From NCBI GenBank assembly GCA_022781985.1, contig JALESH010000047.1, positions 1 through 32,059 of the forward strand: 32,059 nt of DNA, read 5' to 3'. This stretch comes from Lachnospiraceae bacterium. GTDB lineage: Bacteria > Bacillota > Clostridia > Lachnospirales > Lachnospiraceae. The position numbers were made by a program, and so were the translations under genes. Shown here one piece after another: positions 7,465 to 16,032 of this stretch. The notes below the pieces were generated by a model, which worked only from the letters and a program-made list of their open reading frames with translations, did no database searches and was not told the origin of the DNA. Position 1 is the first letter of the stretch. The number at the start of each line of letters is the position of its first letter.

Positions 7465-7505
7465 GGCAGTATAGTGTAATGCTATGCTGCCTTGTTTGTT
7501 TATTT
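7465..7505 (+). terminator. Rho-independent terminator of metY
   Basis: GGCAGTATAG (7465-7474) pairs fully, with one G-U, with CTATGCTGCC (7482-7491) around a 7-nt loop. TTGTTTGTTTATTTG follows. This is a classic intrinsic terminator. Confidence 0.85.
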
Positions 7506-7513
7506 GAACCTTT

Positions 7514-7542
7514 TTGTTCAGGTTAATCGTATTTCTTATATA
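7514..7542 (+). promoter_or_regulatory. Possible promoter of the two-gene hypothetical operon
   Basis: TTGTTC (7514-7519), 17 bp, then TATATA (7537-7542). Both hexamers are imperfect. The following leader has a small CCGG stem around 7575-7594. I saw no known riboswitch pattern in it. Confidence 0.3.
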
Positions 7543-7674
7543 GTGAGGATGAAACCCTGTGGCATGTGATGGAATTGCCGGCAGCCTACCGGAATCCGTT
7601 GTACTTATTTTATTATGAGGATTACTCGATATTATTTGCCGTTTATGGATGCGGGAAGGAGTAGGATTGCAGGG

Positions 7675-8070
7675 ATGTATATTAACGGATGGGGCAAAAA
7701 TATACCGAGGATAAATAATCTGTCAGAAGCTTCCGGAAAAATTAACAGATCCGGGGCTGAGGAGGAGAATTTCCAGGAGAACCTGCTGAAAAGGATATCC
7801 GGAGATGGGATGCAGAGGGCGAAGGAGGTTCCGGTGCGGGGGATTCCGTATGAGGAGTGTGACTGCGTCAGGATAAATGTGCTGGAGGGCTATACCGTGA
7901 AAATCAAGCTGGAGGATGGCAGATTTGGAAAGGATACTGATGTCTATATAGAAGTGAAATGGGATAACGGAGACAAAAGGGCCTGCCTCTATGGGATGGC
8001 TGGATTAAAAGCCAATGGAAGCGATATGATGGAAAAAATAGCATACGAGTTATTGAAGAACAGAAAATAA
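7675..8070 (+). CDS. Uncharacterised protein
   Basis: I do not recognise this family. From the chosen start the protein has about 131 residues: a polar N-terminal half rich in Asn, Ser and Glu, and a folded-looking C-terminal half (CDCVRINVLEGYTVKIKLED, then DVYIEVKWDNGDKRACLYG) with alternating hydrophobic strands, ending in a helix. No signal peptide or membrane segment is visible. The start is uncertain: ATG at 7615 (20 residues longer) has no ribosome site, whereas ATG at 7675 has AAGGAG 13 nt upstream and begins MYINGWGKNIPRINN. The gene is followed 22 bp later by another unknown gene with which it probably forms an operon. Confidence 0.6.
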   Translation: MYINGWGKNIPRINNLSEASGKINRSGAEEENFQENLLKRISGDGMQRAKEVPVRGIPYEECDCVRINVLEGYTVKIKLEDGRFGKDTDVYIEVKWDNGDKRACLYGMAGLKANGSDMMEKIAYELLKNRK

Positions 8071-8092
8071 ACGGAAGGAAAAGGGTATCAAT

Positions 8093-8758
8093 ATGACAAT
8101 CTACAGAGTCGGAAATATACAAAATCATTCTTACAGCATGTTGACAAACAGGATTGCCTCTGAAGATGGAGGCGGAGGGGCAGGTGCCGGTCCGCTGAAT
8201 TCCCAAAGTAAACAGAGGATACTGCAGCCGGCAGATTATGAAAACAGCCGGGAAGGTATCCGGGATGCGGTTTTGAGGGCGGGCAGGGTTCGGGAAAGGG
8301 AGGCAGCCTGGAAACGGGATGCTTTGGAAAAGGTGATCTTCAGCCGTCTGGGACTTTCTGAGGCTGATCTGGAAAAGGCCATGGACAGTGCCGGAGGAAC
8401 GATTCGGAGAAAAGGAACCGGCGCACCCTATTCCTATCTGGCAGATGAAAATGGTATCATAGAATATAAAGGTGTGATATTCACCTGTGACAATGAAAGA
8501 AGGAGGCTGTGTCTGGGAGATGTATCCAATCCTGATCATGTGATACAGATTCCCCTCTCCCAAGGGGGCTGCCTGCTAGTGAACCGGAACAACATCGGAG
8601 ATTTAGGACGTGCCATCAGCATGTTCTCTCCGGAGGATATCAACAGGATACTGAGAGCCCTGAGTTTGGATGCCAAGCTCCGGGGGACGGAGAAGGAAAT
8701 AGAGGAGTGGCAGCTGGATATGCTTACGGGGAAGGTAGGTGAGCGGAATGACAGATGA
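8093..8758 (+). CDS. Uncharacterised cytoplasmic protein
   Basis: A 221-residue protein that I cannot assign. It begins MTIYRVGNIQNHSYS, has a glycine-rich stretch (GGGGAGAG) near residue 28, a helical charged middle (residues 55-100, with many Arg and Glu), a strand-rich section (about 115-155: EYKGVIFTCDNERRRLCLGD), and a helical end containing MFSPEDINRILRALSLDAKL. There is no signal peptide or membrane helix. GGAAGGAAAAGGG precedes the ATG. It follows the previous unknown gene by 22 bp, suggesting the two work together. Confidence 0.65.
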   Translation: MTIYRVGNIQNHSYSMLTNRIASEDGGGGAGAGPLNSQSKQRILQPADYENSREGIRDAVLRAGRVREREAAWKRDALEKVIFSRLGLSEADLEKAMDSAGGTIRRKGTGAPYSYLADENGIIEYKGVIFTCDNERRRLCLGDVSNPDHVIQIPLSQGGCLLVNRNNIGDLGRAISMFSPEDINRILRALSLDAKLRGTEKEIEEWQLDMLTGKVGERNDR

Positions 8759-8834
8759 TGCAGGGGGACGCATCAGAGAGGAGGAAGCCGGAAGAAGGAT
8801 GAATGAAAAAACTGAAAATGGGAAGGATTTGTAA
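8748..8834 (+). CDS. Possible 28-codon ORF overlapping the end of the previous gene
   Basis: ATG at 8748 lies 11 bases before the end of the preceding gene, in another frame, with GTAGGTGAGCGG just upstream. The frame runs 28 codons of almost entirely charged and polar residues (RIREEEAGRRMNEK) to TAA at 8832. Spacing suits translational coupling, but nothing else supports it. Confidence 0.22.
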   Translation: MTDDAGGRIREEEAGRRMNEKTENGKDL

Positions 8835-8857
8835 TAAAGTAAAAGGAGAAGGCTTAC

Positions 8858-10531
8858 ATGAAATTTAAGGATATGCCCTATGAGAGGGTGAAGTATGAGG
8901 AGGCGGAAAAGGAATTCCGCAAAATAATTGAAGAATTTAAGAGGGCAGACAGCGGAGAGGATCAGTTTGAGGTGCATAAGAGGTATTATGACCTGAATAA
9001 AAGGCTGGACACAATGACCGCGATAGCCCATATCCGCCATGATATTGATACAACGGATGAATTTTACAGCAAGGAAAAGGAATATTATGATGAGATGCAG
9101 CCAAAGCTCACCAATTTATCAATAGAGTACAGGAAGGAGCTGTGTCGTTCGCCCCATCGGTACTGGTTGGAGGAAAAGATAGGTAAGGCAGCCTTCAAAA
9201 GTATGGAGCTGGAGCAGAGGTCCTTTGACGAAAAGCTGATTCCTCTGATGCAGGAGGAAAATGCGCTGACCTCCAAATATGATAGGCTGATTGCCGGAGC
9301 CAGGATTGAATGGGAGGGAGAGACTCTCAATCTTTCCCTGCTGCGGCCCTATCTCACTGACTGTGACAGGGGTGTGAGAAGAAAGGCATACGAGAAATAC
9401 AGCAAATTTTTTATGTCGGTATCGGAGGAGCTGGATGAGATTTTTGATAAGCTGGTGAAAAACAGAACAGAGCAGGCCAGGCTGCTGGGCTATGAAAATT
9501 TTATCCGGCTTGGCTATGATCGGATGAAGCGCAGCTGCTATGACCGGAATATGGTGGAAAATTACAGACGCCAGATCAAGGAGTATTTCGTGCCTTTTGC
9601 AGAGAGGCTGCATGAGAAAAGAAGAAAAAGGCTGGGGCTTGACAGGCTGTCCTATATAGATGAAGGTGTCTATTTTCAGGAGGGGAACCCGGTTCCCACA
9701 GGGAAGCCGGAGCAAATCATCCGGGCAGGACAGAGGATGTACTCTGAAATGTCGGCAGAGACGAAAAGGTTTTTTGATTTTATGATGGAAAATGAGCTGT
9801 TTGATGTGCTGGGAAGAAAGAGTAAGAAGGCGGGAGGCTACATGACCTCCCTGCCGGAGTACGGGGCGCCCTTTATCTTTGCAAATTTTAACGGAACCAG
9901 TGGTGATGTGGATGTCATTACCCATGAATGCGGCCATGCCTTCCAAGGCTACCTTTCCTCCGAGGATCCTATCCAGGAGCATTGGGATCTGACCATGGAA
10001 ACGGCGGAGATCCATTCTATGAGTATGGAGTTCTTTGCAGAGAAATGGATGGATCTGTTCTTCGGGGAGAGGGCAGAGGACTACAGGAAGATGCACCTGG
10101 AGTCAGCGGTGGCCTTTATACCCTATGGCTGTATGGTGGATGAATTTCAGCATATCGTATATGCTTCGCCTGAAATGACGCCTGAGGAGAGGCGGATGGA
10201 ATGGATGAGGCTGGAAAAAGAGTACCGCCCTCATATGGATTATGAGGACGATCCTTTTTTTGGAAAGGGAGGGTTCTGGCAGAAGCAGCTTCATATTTAT
10301 GACTATCCCTTTTATTATATAGATTATTGCCTGGCGCAGACCTGTGCCTTTCAGTACAAGGTGATAATGGATGAAGATTACGAAAGGGCATGGGAGAGCT
10401 ATTTGAAGCTCTGCAGGCTTTCGGCCTCAGACTTCTTTATCAATATGCTGGAGGAGGTGGGACTGGAAAGCCCCTTTGCGGATGGATGTATCAAAGATAT
10501 AGCCGGCAAGCTGAAAGAGGCTTTGGAATAA
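8858..10531 (+). CDS. M3-family oligoendopeptidase (zinc metallopeptidase)
   Basis: A 557-residue cytoplasmic peptidase of the thimet/PepF class, expected to cut short peptides. The zinc site is HECGH at residues 356-360, and the third ligand lies in the following METAEIHSMSMEFF helix, as in the family. A substrate-gating Tyr/His segment (DYPFYYIDYCLAQ) follows near residue 485. The length matches the shorter 'M3, not PepF' group (about 550-565) rather than PepF proper (about 600). AAAAGGAGAAGG precedes the ATG. The end of the gene lies antisense to the last 133 bp of the DUF885 peptidase gene on the other strand, and I see no terminator between them. Confidence 0.92.
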   Translation: MKFKDMPYERVKYEEAEKEFRKIIEEFKRADSGEDQFEVHKRYYDLNKRLDTMTAIAHIRHDIDTTDEFYSKEKEYYDEMQPKLTNLSIEYRKELCRSPHRYWLEEKIGKAAFKSMELEQRSFDEKLIPLMQEENALTSKYDRLIAGARIEWEGETLNLSLLRPYLTDCDRGVRRKAYEKYSKFFMSVSEELDEIFDKLVKNRTEQARLLGYENFIRLGYDRMKRSCYDRNMVENYRRQIKEYFVPFAERLHEKRRKRLGLDRLSYIDEGVYFQEGNPVPTGKPEQIIRAGQRMYSEMSAETKRFFDFMMENELFDVLGRKSKKAGGYMTSLPEYGAPFIFANFNGTSGDVDVITHECGHAFQGYLSSEDPIQEHWDLTMETAEIHSMSMEFFAEKWMDLFFGERAEDYRKMHLESAVAFIPYGCMVDEFQHIVYASPEMTPEERRMEWMRLEKEYRPHMDYEDDPFFGKGGFWQKQLHIYDYPFYYIDYCLAQTCAFQYKVIMDEDYERAWESYLKLCRLSASDFFINMLEEVGLESPFADGCIKDIAGKLKEALE

Positions 10532-12366
10532 AGTCCTTCGTGGGGAAACTGCCTGAGCTGTATTTGCAGACTGCTGAAATCTGCAGGTCCATTTTCCAGA
10601 TAAAATTTATGAAAGCAATACTCATTGTAGGCTTTTCCCCAGAGCTTTTTTGCCTGGGCCTTCAGGCTTAGGATCTCCAGATATCCAAGGTAGTATTTCA
10701 GATAGTTGGCAGGCTCCTCTGTAATATACTCATAGATGGCACGGGTGGTATCCGGATTGGAGATTCCTATGGCTGAAAGCATCTCGTGAACCTGTCGGCA
10801 GGAGGCTCCGTCATAGTGTATGGCGATGTCCAGCAGGGAATACAGACAGAGCTGAATCTGCCTGTCAAGTTTACAGATTTCATACAGGGTCTCGGTTTCC
10901 GGGGCCTTTTCTTTCATCAGAGCCTTGGCATACTCGTAGGATCTCAGCTCCACATACATGGCCCAGCCCTCCACGTAGCCCCCGTAGGAGAGAATGGAGC
11001 GGATGGGATTTACCTTTGTTTTTTGAAAAAAGAGCTGACTGTATACAGTCTGATACAGATGTCCGGGATAGCCCTCATGTGCCAGGGTGGTGTATAGCTC
11101 CACACCGGTGGGATTGTTTCGGTGGTTGATATAGATCACATTTTCCCGGATATCATCTAATGGAGGTGTCAGGTAAAAGGCAGGGCTGCAGTATTCCTGA
11201 AGGTTGGAAGAGACGGACTTTACGGTACAGACCGGCATCGTGTCTTCCGCTACACTGGCCAGAGAAGGAAAGCTGGAGGCCATCATGCGCTGAAGGCTTT
11301 TCAGCATATCCTCCGGCAGACGGTAGGCGAAAGGGGGGACAGGATCTGCTCCTGCCGGATTGGGATTGTCCTGCAGCAGGGAGGTCAGTGCCCTCAGATT
11401 GCGGTTGAGATCCTGGGTCAGCAGATACTTAATCTCCTTTATTTTACGGGGAGAGCCGGTGTTGGAGCGTATCAGGTGAAGGTAGTATTCCTGGCCCTGA
11501 GGGTAATGGCAGAGTCCTTCCTCATTTTTACCGCTGCCCTTTAAAAGTAATAATTCATCTCCCAGCTTTTGGTAGGCAGGAAGCATGACCGTAGTCAAAA
11601 GGCGGAAATTTTCAGCAATGTAGGAATCTTTTTCAGCCGGAGTGATCATCCTCTGCTCCACAAGAGTATCCAGCCGCTCCTCAAAAGTGGTATTTAAGAA
11701 ATGGGTCTGGGATTGGAGCAGGGAAGGATCCATGATTTCATCACATTGCTGAATGACCTTGTCTGCAGAATAGTCAGGCATGAAGAGTCCCTGGGAGGCC
11801 TGATCCTTCAGATAGTCGGTGATACCCTCAAAGCAGGTGTCCGTCTGATCCAGCAGGGCCAGATAGTCTGTCACATCCTGCCTGGTTCGAAAGGTGTATT
11901 CTGCCAGCAGGATAGGAAGCTGGGACTGCATCCCTGAGGAGGGAGAGAGAGGATTGGAGTAATAGTATAGATCCATGCCCAGGCGTTCGTTTTCCAGGTA
12001 AGAAAGCAGCAGCCGATAGGTGTAGCCATCTTCCCGGCTCAGCCTGTTCTCCTTCAGGGAACGGAGAGTATGAATAGCCTCCTCCAGTTCACGGCCGGAG
12101 TTTTTCACTTTTTCCCTGGAATAGGAAGGAAGCTGGGGAGTATAGGACCGGATACCATAATTTTCTGGATGGGCCACAGTATAATGCATATTCAGTGTGT
12201 TGCCTGTCAGCTCGGAGACAAAAAAATCATTACAGAAGTGCCGGAAGTTTCTGGTGTCCTTTCCCAGATAAAGCAGGGCCAGTGCCGAAAAAAATAATAT
12301 TGCTGAGGAAGCCAGGAAAATAGCTCTGCATTTAGTGTTTTTTTGGGGGAATTTGAAAATATTCAA
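10399..12366 (-). CDS. DUF885-family membrane-anchored zinc peptidase
   Basis: A 655-residue protein of the DUF885 family, gluzincin-like putative metallopeptidases. Residues about 14-34 form one hydrophobic signal-anchor with no lipobox cysteine, so the rest is predicted to be outside the cell. The zinc motif HEGYPGH is present, preceded by YINHRNNPTGVELYTTLA and followed by WAMYVELRSYEYA, both typical. The first codon is TTG at 12366 with no convincing ribosome site, so the start is uncertain. The last 44 or so residues (after SSLQIQLRQFPHEG) are serine-rich, lie antisense to the M3 peptidase gene and look like read-through rather than conserved domain. That suggests a lost stop codon or a real overlap of coding regions. 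Peptide substrate unknown. Confidence 0.85.
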   Translation of the reverse strand: MNIFKFPQKNTKCRAIFLASSAILFFSALALLYLGKDTRNFRHFCNDFFVSELTGNTLNMHYTVAHPENYGIRSYTPQLPSYSREKVKNSGRELEEAIHTLRSLKENRLSREDGYTYRLLLSYLENERLGMDLYYYSNPLSPSSGMQSQLPILLAEYTFRTRQDVTDYLALLDQTDTCFEGITDYLKDQASQGLFMPDYSADKVIQQCDEIMDPSLLQSQTHFLNTTFEERLDTLVEQRMITPAEKDSYIAENFRLLTTVMLPAYQKLGDELLLLKGSGKNEEGLCHYPQGQEYYLHLIRSNTGSPRKIKEIKYLLTQDLNRNLRALTSLLQDNPNPAGADPVPPFAYRLPEDMLKSLQRMMASSFPSLASVAEDTMPVCTVKSVSSNLQEYCSPAFYLTPPLDDIRENVIYINHRNNPTGVELYTTLAHEGYPGHLYQTVYSQLFFQKTKVNPIRSILSYGGYVEGWAMYVELRSYEYAKALMKEKAPETETLYEICKLDRQIQLCLYSLLDIAIHYDGASCRQVHEMLSAIGISNPDTTRAIYEYITEEPANYLKYYLGYLEILSLKAQAKKLWGKAYNEYCFHKFYLENGPADFSSLQIQLRQFPHEGLYSKASFSLPAISLIHPSAKGLSSPTSSSILIKKSEAESLQSFK

Positions 12367-12417
12367 TGAGGTTACCCGGTGTCGTTTCTTTCAATATATG
12401 AGGAGAAAGGAGAAAAA

Positions 12418-12468
12418 ATGATTTTCCTGAAACTGGCTTTCGTGCTGGACTTCAAGTATATAGTGTGA
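12418..12468 (+). CDS. Possible 16-codon leader peptide before the transketolase operon
   Basis: ATG at 12418 has an excellent site (AAAGGAGAAAAA) and encodes MIFLKLAFVLDFKYIV and a stop. It lies 74 bp before the transketolase start. The peptide is hydrophobic. It could be a leader for attenuation or a chance frame; no alternative hairpins were resolved. Confidence 0.3.
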   Translation: MIFLKLAFVLDFKYIV

Positions 12469-12541
12469 TAAAGTATGTGTAGCTGTATTGTGTGAATAAG
12501 CTGTGAAGACACTGAACAGTCATGAGTTTTGGAGGAGAAAA

Positions 12542-13369
12542 ATGGAAAATCAGGAATTGCAAAAAATAGCCAATGAAGTTCGGAAGGGAATCCTTACATC
12601 TGTGCACAGTGCAAAGGCAGGACATCCGGGCGGCTCGTTGTCGGCAGCAGATATCTTTACCTATCTGTATTTTGAGGAAATGAATGTTGATCCCGGAAAC
12701 CCTCATATGGAAGACAGAGACCGCTTTGTTTTGTCGAAAGGGCATACGGCTCCGGGCTTGTATGCGGCGTTGGCACTGAAGGGCTATTTTCCGGTAGAGG
12801 ATTTAATTACCCTGCGTAAACTGGGATCCTACCTGCAGGGACATCCTGATATGAAGATGGTTCCGGGTGTGGACATGTCCAGCGGTTCTCTGGGACAGGG
12901 AGTATCTACTGCAGTGGGAATGGCATTGGGGGCAAAGCTGACAGGAAAGGATTTTCGGGTATATACCCTTTTAGGAGATGGGGAAATTCAGGAAGGACAG
13001 GTGTGGGAGGCCGCCATGCTGGCGGGGCACAGGCATCTGGACAACCTGGTATTCATCGTGGATAACAATGGGCTGCAGATTGATGGCAGGGTTGAGGATG
13101 TGTGTTCTCCATATCCGATAGATAAAAAATTTGAAGCATTTCAGTTTCATGTGATCAATGTGGATGGGCATGATTTTGACGATATTAGAAGAGCTTTTCA
13201 GGAGGCCCGTGCAACGAAAGGAGTACCTACGGCTATCATTGCGCGCACTGTAAAGGGCAAGGGGATATCCTTTATGGAGGATCAGGCTGCATGGCATGGT
13301 GTGGCGCCCAACGATGAGCAGTACGAGGCTGCAATGGCGGAGCTGGAAAGGATTGGTGAAAGTCTATGA
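12542..13369 (+). CDS. Transketolase, N-terminal (thiamine-diphosphate-binding) subunit
   Basis: This 275-residue subunit is the first half of a split transketolase, which moves two-carbon units between sugar phosphates in the pentose phosphate pathway. SAKAGHPGGSLSAADIFTYL holds the family histidine, and GDGEIQEGQVWEAA with VDNNGLQIDG forms the GDG-N thiamine-diphosphate and magnesium motif. GHTAPGLYAALA is also typical. Split transketolases are normal in clostridia. The start at 12542 follows GGAGGAG by five bases; an upstream ATG at 12503 lies on the wrong side of it. The stop overlaps the start of the C-terminal subunit (ATGA), implying coupled translation and 1:1 assembly. Confidence 0.95.
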   Translation: MENQELQKIANEVRKGILTSVHSAKAGHPGGSLSAADIFTYLYFEEMNVDPGNPHMEDRDRFVLSKGHTAPGLYAALALKGYFPVEDLITLRKLGSYLQGHPDMKMVPGVDMSSGSLGQGVSTAVGMALGAKLTGKDFRVYTLLGDGEIQEGQVWEAAMLAGHRHLDNLVFIVDNNGLQIDGRVEDVCSPYPIDKKFEAFQFHVINVDGHDFDDIRRAFQEARATKGVPTAIIARTVKGKGISFMEDQAAWHGVAPNDEQYEAAMAELERIGESL

Positions 13370-14337
13370 GCGGAAAAAATCTATCTGAGGTAAGAAAGGC
13401 TGCGACCAGGGAGGGCTATGGAAGCATGCTTGTAGAGCTGGGAGCAGAATATCCCAATCTGGTAGTGCTGGATGCAGATCTGGCAGCAGCTACCAAGACG
13501 GGAATGTTCGGAAAGGTCTATCCGGACAGGCATATTAACTGCGGTATTGCAGAGGCGAATATGGTGGGAGTGGCAGCAGGAATGGCATCCCTGGGACTGA
13601 TTCCCTTCGTCAGCTCGTTTGCCATGTTTGTGGCAGGGCGTGCCTATGAGCAGGTACGCAACTCGGTAGGTTATCCCCATTTAAATGTAAAGATCGGCGC
13701 CAGTCATGCGGGTATCACGGTAGGTGAGGATGGAGCCACGCATCAGTGTAATGAGGATATCGCATTGATGAGATCCATTCCAGGAATGGTAGTCATGTGC
13801 CCGGCAGATGAGGTAGAGGCCAGGGCAGCCGTGCGGGCAGCAGTGGAATACGATGGCCCTGTATATTTACGGTTTGGCCGGGCGGCCTGTCCGGTGATCA
13901 ACGACACCCCAAATTATAAATTTGAAATGGGAAAGGGGACGGTCGTGAGGGAAGGCAGTGACGTCACCCTCATAGCAACAGGCATCTGTGTGGGAAGTGC
14001 TTTGGAAGCCGCAGAAAGGCTGGCTAAGGAGGGAATCAGTGCAGAGGTTATCAACATCTGTACGATTAAGCCACTGGATGAGGAACTGGTCATTGCCTCT
14101 GCAAAGAAAACAGGAAAAGTAGTTACTGCGGAGGAACATTCCATTATAGGAGGGCTGGGAAGTGCTGTCTGTGATGCGTTGTGCAGGAGCTATCCTGTTC
14201 CGGTGCATAAAATCGGCATAGAGGATGTCTATGGAGTATCGGCTTCGGCAGCAGTCCTGGTTGAGAAATTCGGGCTGGATGGTGCAGGCGTTTATAAGAG
14301 TGTAAAAGAATTTGTGGAGAGGACGGAGGGAAAATAA
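13366..14337 (+). CDS. Transketolase, C-terminal (pyrimidine-binding) subunit
   Basis: A 323-residue second half of transketolase. It has the pyrimidine-binding region with LDADLAAATKTG and the catalytic glutamate in NCGIAEANMVGVAAG, then SHAGITVGEDGATHQ, which lines the active site. The C-terminal domain begins near residue 190 (KGTVVREGSDVTLIATG). Size and motifs match the family fully. Its ATG overlaps the stop of the N-terminal subunit by four bases, and the epimerase gene starts two bases after its own stop, so all three form one operon. Confidence 0.95.
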   Translation: MSGKNLSEVRKAATREGYGSMLVELGAEYPNLVVLDADLAAATKTGMFGKVYPDRHINCGIAEANMVGVAAGMASLGLIPFVSSFAMFVAGRAYEQVRNSVGYPHLNVKIGASHAGITVGEDGATHQCNEDIALMRSIPGMVVMCPADEVEARAAVRAAVEYDGPVYLRFGRAACPVINDTPNYKFEMGKGTVVREGSDVTLIATGICVGSALEAAERLAKEGISAEVINICTIKPLDEELVIASAKKTGKVVTAEEHSIIGGLGSAVCDALCRSYPVPVHKIGIEDVYGVSASAAVLVEKFGLDGAGVYKSVKEFVERTEGK

Positions 14338-14339
14338 AG

Positions 14340-15005
14340 ATGTTGATTTTATCACCTTCTATCCTGTCCGCAGACTTTACCATTCTGGGTGAGCAGATGA
14401 AAGAGGTGGAAGCGGCTGGTGCAGAGTATCTCCATGTGGATGTGATGGATGGTATCTTTGTGCCGTCGATTTCCTTTGGAATGCCGGTCATTGCTTCTAT
14501 CAGAAAGGCATCGGATCTTATTTTTGATGTGCATCTTATGATAGACAGGCCGGAACGGTATATAGAGGAGTTTGCCGAGGGCGGGGCAGATATCATTACC
14601 TTCCATCTGGAGGCCACGGACTGCCCGGATCAGGTCATCCGCAGCATACACAGCCTTGGAAAGAAGGCGGGGATGTCAATCAAGCCAAAGACTCCTGTAG
14701 AGAGCATCCTGCCTTATGCAGACAGGCTGGATATGCTGTTGATCATGTCGGTGGAGCCGGGATTTGGCGGGCAGAGCTACCTTCCTGAATCCACAGAGCG
14801 GATCTGTCAGGCCAGAAGACTGCTGGATGAGCGTGGACTGAACATTGACCTGCAGGTGGACGGCGGTATCAGCACGGATAATGTGCATACAGTCTTAGGG
14901 GCCGGTGCCAACGTGATCGTTGCCGGAAGTGCTATATTCAGAGGCAGTATCAGTGAGAACATTAAGGCCATGCAGACGGCCTTTGCAAAATTTGAAAACG
15001 AATAA
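14340..15005 (+). CDS. rpe: Ribulose-phosphate 3-epimerase
   Basis: A 221-residue TIM-barrel enzyme interconverting ribulose 5-phosphate and xylulose 5-phosphate, the substrate of the adjoining transketolase. Recognised marks are LSPSILSADF at the start, HVDVMDGIFVPSISFG (metal-binding His and Asp), DVHLMIDRPERY, MSVEPGFGGQSY and QVDGGISTDN. The length is standard. The ATG lies two bases after the transketolase stop with GGAGGG nearby. An imperfect CCGT/ACGG hairpin followed by ATTTTTAT around 15028-15066 may end the operon. Confidence 0.96.
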   Translation: MLILSPSILSADFTILGEQMKEVEAAGAEYLHVDVMDGIFVPSISFGMPVIASIRKASDLIFDVHLMIDRPERYIEEFAEGGADIITFHLEATDCPDQVIRSIHSLGKKAGMSIKPKTPVESILPYADRLDMLLIMSVEPGFGGQSYLPESTERICQARRLLDERGLNIDLQVDGGISTDNVHTVLGAGANVIVAGSAIFRGSISENIKAMQTAFAKFENE

Positions 15006-15079
15006 AATGATGAAAGACAGGAAATAACCGTACAGTTTTATGGGAATGCTGGAACGGGTATTTTTATATTGAAAATGAC

Positions 15080-15955
15080 ATGTTGAAAAAACTGGAAAGA
15101 AACGCGCCCTGCTGGTGCGGAAGCGGAAGGAAATATAAGTCATGCCATGAGGCCTTTGATGAGAAGGTGATCGGATATGGGCTGAAGGGGCATATGATCC
15201 CCGACAGGGAGATGATAAAAACAAAGGCTCAGATAGAGGGCATCCGGGAGAGCAGCAAGATCAATATTGCAGTGCTGGATTATGTAGCTGAGCATATCCG
15301 GGAGGGGATGACCACGGAAGAGATAGACAGGATGGTCTATGAAAAAACCACACAGATGGGTGGTATTCCCGCTCCCCTGAATTATGATGGCTACCCCAAA
15401 AGTGTGTGTACCTCTGTGAATAATCAGGTCTGCCATGGAATCCCCTCGCGGGATGTGGTATTAAAGTCAGGTGATATTGTCAATGTGGATGCATCCACCC
15501 TATATCAGGGTTATTTTTCCGATTCCTCCCGAATGTTTTGTATCGGTCGGGTATCGGAGGAGGCTGCCCGTCTGGTCCGGGTAGCAAAGGAGTGTATGGA
15601 GCAGGGGATCCGACAGGTAAAGCCCTGGAGCTTTCTTGGGGATATGGCCGAGGCGGTTCATACCTGTGCCTGTGAGAATGGTTACAGTGTGGTAAGGGAG
15701 ATCGGCGGCCATGGTATAGGGCTGGAATTTCACGAAGATCCCTTTGTCAGCTACGTGGCAAAGGGGGGAACGGAGATGCTGATGGTTCCCGGCATGGTAT
15801 TTACCATAGAGCCCATGATCAATCAGGGCACAGAGGAAATTTATATAGATGAGAGCAATGGCTGGACTGCCTGTACGGATGACGGCAGGCTGTCGGCCCA
15901 GTGGGAAGTGACGATTGCAGTCACTGAGGATGGCCATGAGATCCTGACCTGGTAG
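15080..15955 (+). CDS. map: Type I methionine aminopeptidase with N-terminal SEC-C zinc motif
   Basis: Removes the initiator methionine from new proteins at the ribosome. Residues 8-23 hold a SEC-C zinc motif (C11-W-C13 ... C22-H23) like those on SecA and on the longer clostridial MetAPs; it probably aids ribosome or protein binding. The catalytic pita-bread domain follows: CHGIPS (active-site His), NVDASTLYQGYFSDSS (two metal-binding Asp), GGHGIGLEFHE (His), FTIEPMI (Glu) and WEVTIAVTEDGHE (Glu). 291 residues is normal for this type. The ATG at 15080 has only a weak ribosome site, but the SEC-C motif fixes the start within a few residues. The next gene is metG, a natural functional neighbour. 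Confidence 0.95.
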   Translation: MLKKLERNAPCWCGSGRKYKSCHEAFDEKVIGYGLKGHMIPDREMIKTKAQIEGIRESSKINIAVLDYVAEHIREGMTTEEIDRMVYEKTTQMGGIPAPLNYDGYPKSVCTSVNNQVCHGIPSRDVVLKSGDIVNVDASTLYQGYFSDSSRMFCIGRVSEEAARLVRVAKECMEQGIRQVKPWSFLGDMAEAVHTCACENGYSVVREIGGHGIGLEFHEDPFVSYVAKGGTEMLMVPGMVFTIEPMINQGTEEIYIDESNGWTACTDDGRLSAQWEVTIAVTEDGHEILTW

Positions 15956-15969
15956 AAGGGGCGCTGCAA

Positions 15970-15998
15970 TTGACATGGAAAATTCTGTGTGATAGTCT
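15970..15998 (+). promoter_or_regulatory. Extended -10 promoter of metG
   Basis: TTGACA (15970-15975), 17 bp, then TAGTCT (15993-15998) with TGA directly before it, giving an extended -10. It starts the metG transcript about 30 nt before the gene, leaving no room for a T-box leader. Confidence 0.6.
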
Positions 15999-16032
15999 TA
16001 AAACAAGATTGTAAAAAGGAGCATGATCATAA

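Noticed and set aside
7543-7614. c-di-GMP or other riboswitch upstream of the hypothetical pair
   Set aside because: There is a small CCGG stem but no conserved core of any class I know.
9119-10096. 325-codon minus-strand frame
   Set aside because: Lies inside the M3 peptidase gene in antisense; histidine- and leucine-rich noise with no domain.
15956-16032. T-box leader for metG
   Set aside because: Only about 30 nt of leader follow the promoter, and no AGGGTGGNACCGCG-like core is present.
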